The position numbers and the translations under genes are program-made. A stretch of 15,667 bases of DNA from Methanocorpusculum sp. MCE (GTDB lineage: Archaea; Halobacteriota; Methanomicrobia; Methanomicrobiales; Methanocorpusculaceae): positions 1 to 15,667 of the forward strand of contig NIZU01000078.1 of assembly GCA_003315675.1 (NCBI GenBank), written 5' to 3'. Shown piece by piece: positions 14,004 through 15,667 of this stretch (position 1 is the first letter of the stretch; every line of letters begins with the position of its first letter). The notes under the pieces were generated by a model, which searched no databases, had not been told where the DNA came from, and saw nothing but the letters and a program-made list of their open reading frames with translations.

Positions 14004-14019
14004 GAGATCTGGAGATCTC
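14004..14019. promoter_or_regulatory. Inverted repeat GAGATCT-GG-AGATCTC (operator candidate)
   Basis: Two perfect 7-bp half-sites separated by two bases lie about 40 nt before the ATG of the broken hydrolase gene. The layout is like the binding site of a dimeric regulator. Confidence 0.35.
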
Positions 14020-14057
14020 ACTGACCATTCATCGTTTTGGTGAATACCTCCGATATT

Positions 14058-14470
14058 ATGACAGAAACACGATCCGAAACTACAAAATTCCCCATTATTT
14101 TCATACCCGGCATAATGGGCAGCCGGCTGTATGATCAGGCCGGCAGTCTGTATCAAATTCCGCCGAGTTGCTGCATAAGCAGATTCAAAACATCCAGAAT
14201 ATAACCGAGAAAGCCAAAGTTGATCTAATCGCACACAGTCTCGGCGGGCTGATCGTTTCAGCTTATCTGAACCGTTACGGGAACGAAAATATCGGAAAAG
14301 TCATTATCCTTGCAGCTCCCTACGAAGGTTCCCCCGATACAATAAATACAGCATTAACCGGAGAACTGACATATATCCCGGGAAGCGTGAATATTACGTC
14401 CCATATGACACACCCATTCCGCTCACCATGACACAACAAGTCCGCTGAAATGATACAAGAATTCCGCACA
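14058..14470 (+). pseudogene. LCAT/lipase-like alpha/beta hydrolase, deleted and truncated
   Basis: The first frame (ATG 14058) gives MTETRSETTKFPIIFIPGIM and GSRLYDQAGSLY, the oxyanion-loop region typical of LCAT-like or lipase-type hydrolases, then loses homology and stops. A second frame picks up at about 14159 with SAELLHKQIQNIQNITEKAK, followed by the nucleophile elbow KVDLIAHSLGGLIVSAYLN and VIILAAPYEGSPDT. The stretch that should separate these blocks (tens of residues or more) is missing, so an internal deletion plus frame change occurred near 14150. A TGA at 14429-14431 interrupts the second frame; beyond it the frame continues HNKSAEMIQEFRT up to 14470, where the IS21 element seems to begin. 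Catalytic Asp and His are therefore lost. Non-functional in its present form; original substrate unknown. Confidence 0.8.
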
Positions 14471-14502
14471 TGACATACCCCCATATCCGTATGAAAAATA
14501 GA

Positions 14503-14522
14503 ACGTGGGAATAATTCCACGT
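14503..14522 (-). terminator. Hairpin after istB
   Basis: ACGTGG (14503-14508) pairs with CCACGT (14517-14522), extended by AAT/ATT with a bulged G. It starts directly after the istB stop codon and may end the istAB transcript or belong to the IS end. Confidence 0.4.
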
Positions 14523-14523
14523 A

Positions 14524-15264
14524 TTACTTCTTTACTCCCAGAATCTTTCTCATAGACTCCCCCTCAAGAACAATCGTATAAGCATTATGAACGACCCTAT
14601 CACAAATTGCATCGGCAAATGTCGCCTCCCCAATTTTTTCATACCACCCCTCGACCTGAAACTGTGAACAGAAAACAGTTGACCCTCGATCATATCTCGC
14701 CTCAACAATCTCCATCACATCACGTGCTTCCGTTGCTGTTAAAGGAAAGAGCAGCCACTCATCCAAAATCAAAAGTCTTACACTCTGAAACTCACGAATA
14801 ACCTGCTTATACGTCCCTTCGGCTCTGGCAACTGCCAGATCAGAAAACAGGTCAGGAAGTCTTATGTATTTCACCGTATAAAAATTACGATTGGCAGCTA
14901 TCCCGATCGCACAACTCAGATAACTCTTCCCTGTTCCTGTAGCCCCGAGAATGATTACATTATCTGCCTTTTGGATAAACGTACATGCTGACAACTTTGC
15001 AATCATCGTCTTATCCAGACGGCGCGTGGAATCATACCTGATATCTTCGATACATGCATGGGGAAAAACATAGCCAGCCGACTTACAGAGGCGTGACAAT
15101 TTCTTACTCTTGCGAACTGACCACTCCTGATCAACCATAATTCCGAGACGTTCTTCAAAGGAAAGTGCCGAAGAATTTGCATCCACCTGGAATTTACGAA
15201 ATACTTCTGCCATCTGATACAATCGGAGTTCATTGAGTTTGGTTATGGTCTCTTCAGTAAGCAT
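14524..15264 (-). CDS. istB: IS21 transposition helper ATPase IstB
   Basis: A 246-aa AAA+ ATPase of normal IstB length. Seen: an N-terminal helical part (LTEETITKLNELRLYQMAEV), Walker A GATGTGKSYLSCAIG (about residues 106-120), Walker B VRLLILDEWLLFPL, a sensor-like STVFCSQFQ, and the family's C-terminal ADAICDRVVHNAYTIVLEGE. IstB binds DNA and ATP and directs the IstA transposase to its target. It appears intact. The ATG shares one base with the istA stop (TGATG), so translation of the two genes is coupled. Confidence 0.96.
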   Translation of the reverse strand: MLTEETITKLNELRLYQMAEVFRKFQVDANSSALSFEERLGIMVDQEWSVRKSKKLSRLCKSAGYVFPHACIEDIRYDSTRRLDKTMIAKLSACTFIQKADNVIILGATGTGKSYLSCAIGIAANRNFYTVKYIRLPDLFSDLAVARAEGTYKQVIREFQSVRLLILDEWLLFPLTATEARDVMEIVEARYDRGSTVFCSQFQVEGWYEKIGEATFADAICDRVVHNAYTIVLEGESMRKILGVKK

Positions 15265-15667
15265 CAGTCATCATTCCTCTGATAATAATGCGGACCGCGC
15301 GTAATCCCATACTTCGACGTAACCGGTTTATCCGGCATATCAACTGATTTCAACCCTATTATCCCGCTTTTCAAAACAGCCTGCACGCCTTTCAGACTTG
15401 GTTTTCCGGTGTAAGATAGAACACGTTTACACGCCTCCTCAAGTTTTTTCTGGGAATACTTATCAGAAAGCTTCAGCAAAGCCATACAGGCTTTGTATCC
15501 CTGCTGTTCAATCTTTGGATTGGTAAGAAAGAAATCAACACCATTACATGTATTCTCTCCAATATGTCGGCCCCATTTTCTGAAACGATCACCATTCCAC
15601 GTCAGATATTTTTGGTGATCAGGAGGCATATGTTCCGGAGTCGTGCTGTATAATCCCCTCCCCTCAC
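15264..15667 (-). CDS. istA: IS21 transposase IstA, C-terminal part
   Basis: The frame is open from the right edge (GRGLYSTTPEHMPPDHQKYL) to TGA at 15264-15266, about 133 residues. PEHMPPDHQKYLTW followed by W..HIGENT is the typical segment after the integrase-like catalytic domain of IstA, and KLSDKYSQKKLEEACKRVL matches its C-terminal helical region. The DDE catalytic core and N-terminal helix-turn-helix lie outside the window, so I cannot say if the gene is intact. It is followed by istB in the coupled TGATG arrangement. Confidence 0.93.
   Translation of the reverse strand, partial: EGRGLYSTTPEHMPPDHQKYLTWNGDRFRKWGRHIGENTCNGVDFFLTNPKIEQQGYKACMALLKLSDKYSQKKLEEACKRVLSYTGKPSLKGVQAVLKSGIIGLKSVDMPDKPVTSKYGITRGPHYYQRNDD

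Larger units (their letters stand above)
14471..15667 (-). mobile_element. IS21-family insertion sequence (partial, continues past right edge)
   Basis: istA and istB lie in the normal order on the minus strand. The inner end is put at 14471, where TGACATACCCCC begins: IS21 elements start with TG, and the broken hydrolase frame stops making sense at this point. The other end is outside the window, so the terminal repeats cannot be compared. Confidence 0.75.

Noticed and set aside
1..15667. CRISPR array, prophage or restriction/defence genes
   Set aside because: No regularly spaced direct repeats, no phage structural or integrase genes other than IS transposases, and no defence motifs were seen.

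Overview
This window looks like chromosomal DNA of a methanogenic archaeon, most likely an order Methanomicrobiales relative (Methanocorpusculum-like is my best guess, from memory only). The reasons are the archaeal-only gene string uS15 - DHH nuclease - Pcc1 - eS1, archaeal GGTGA-type ribosome binding sites, AT-rich TATA boxes close to start codons, short T-tract terminators, and an intron-less tRNA-Thr with a U discriminator.

Layout. The left part (1-3250) is accessory and decaying. It holds the N-terminus of an unidentified coiled-coil protein (minus strand, runs off the left edge), an IS5-family transposase gene broken by a ~50-nt palindromic repeat, a small secreted protein, a frameshifted secreted DUF4430-like protein, and a gene-free stretch of about 600 nt that contains a ~285-nt inverted repeat. 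The core part (3260-13804) carries tRNA-Thr(GGU), an HI0933/BaiN-type flavoprotein, a possible structured small RNA, the rps15 - DHH nuclease - pcc1 - rps3ae operon, a two-gene unit (54-aa zinc ribbon plus an unknown protein), an MFS transporter with an in-frame TGA, and carA-carB on the minus strand. The right part (14058-15667) is again decaying: a lipase/LCAT-like alpha/beta hydrolase with an internal deletion, apparently cut by an IS21-family element (istA partial, istB intact).

How the genes work together. The ribosomal operon couples two ribosomal proteins to a DHH nuclease and a KEOPS subunit, with stop/start overlaps suggesting translational coupling. carA and carB overlap by 8 nt and make the two subunits of carbamoyl-phosphate synthetase for pyrimidine and arginine synthesis.

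Main novelty. I see one family of small palindromic elements in five places. Two near-complete copies sit in opposite orientation in the 2845-3131 intergenic region with two degenerate hairpins between them, and one core copy sits inside the IS5 transposase gene. The core is hairpin 1 (GGGNNC-loop-GNNCCC) + conserved spacer GAARCGGWGA + hairpin 2 (7-bp stem, 3-nt loop). Stem bases differ between copies but stay paired, so structure seems to be what is conserved. Removing 50 nt from the transposase copy restores the expected IS5 sequence (DRLSF-WRT-LG), which argues that the element inserted there. Four broken genes in 15.7 kb (by insertion, 7-bp duplication, nonsense change and deletion/IS) also suggest relaxed selection or genome degradation.
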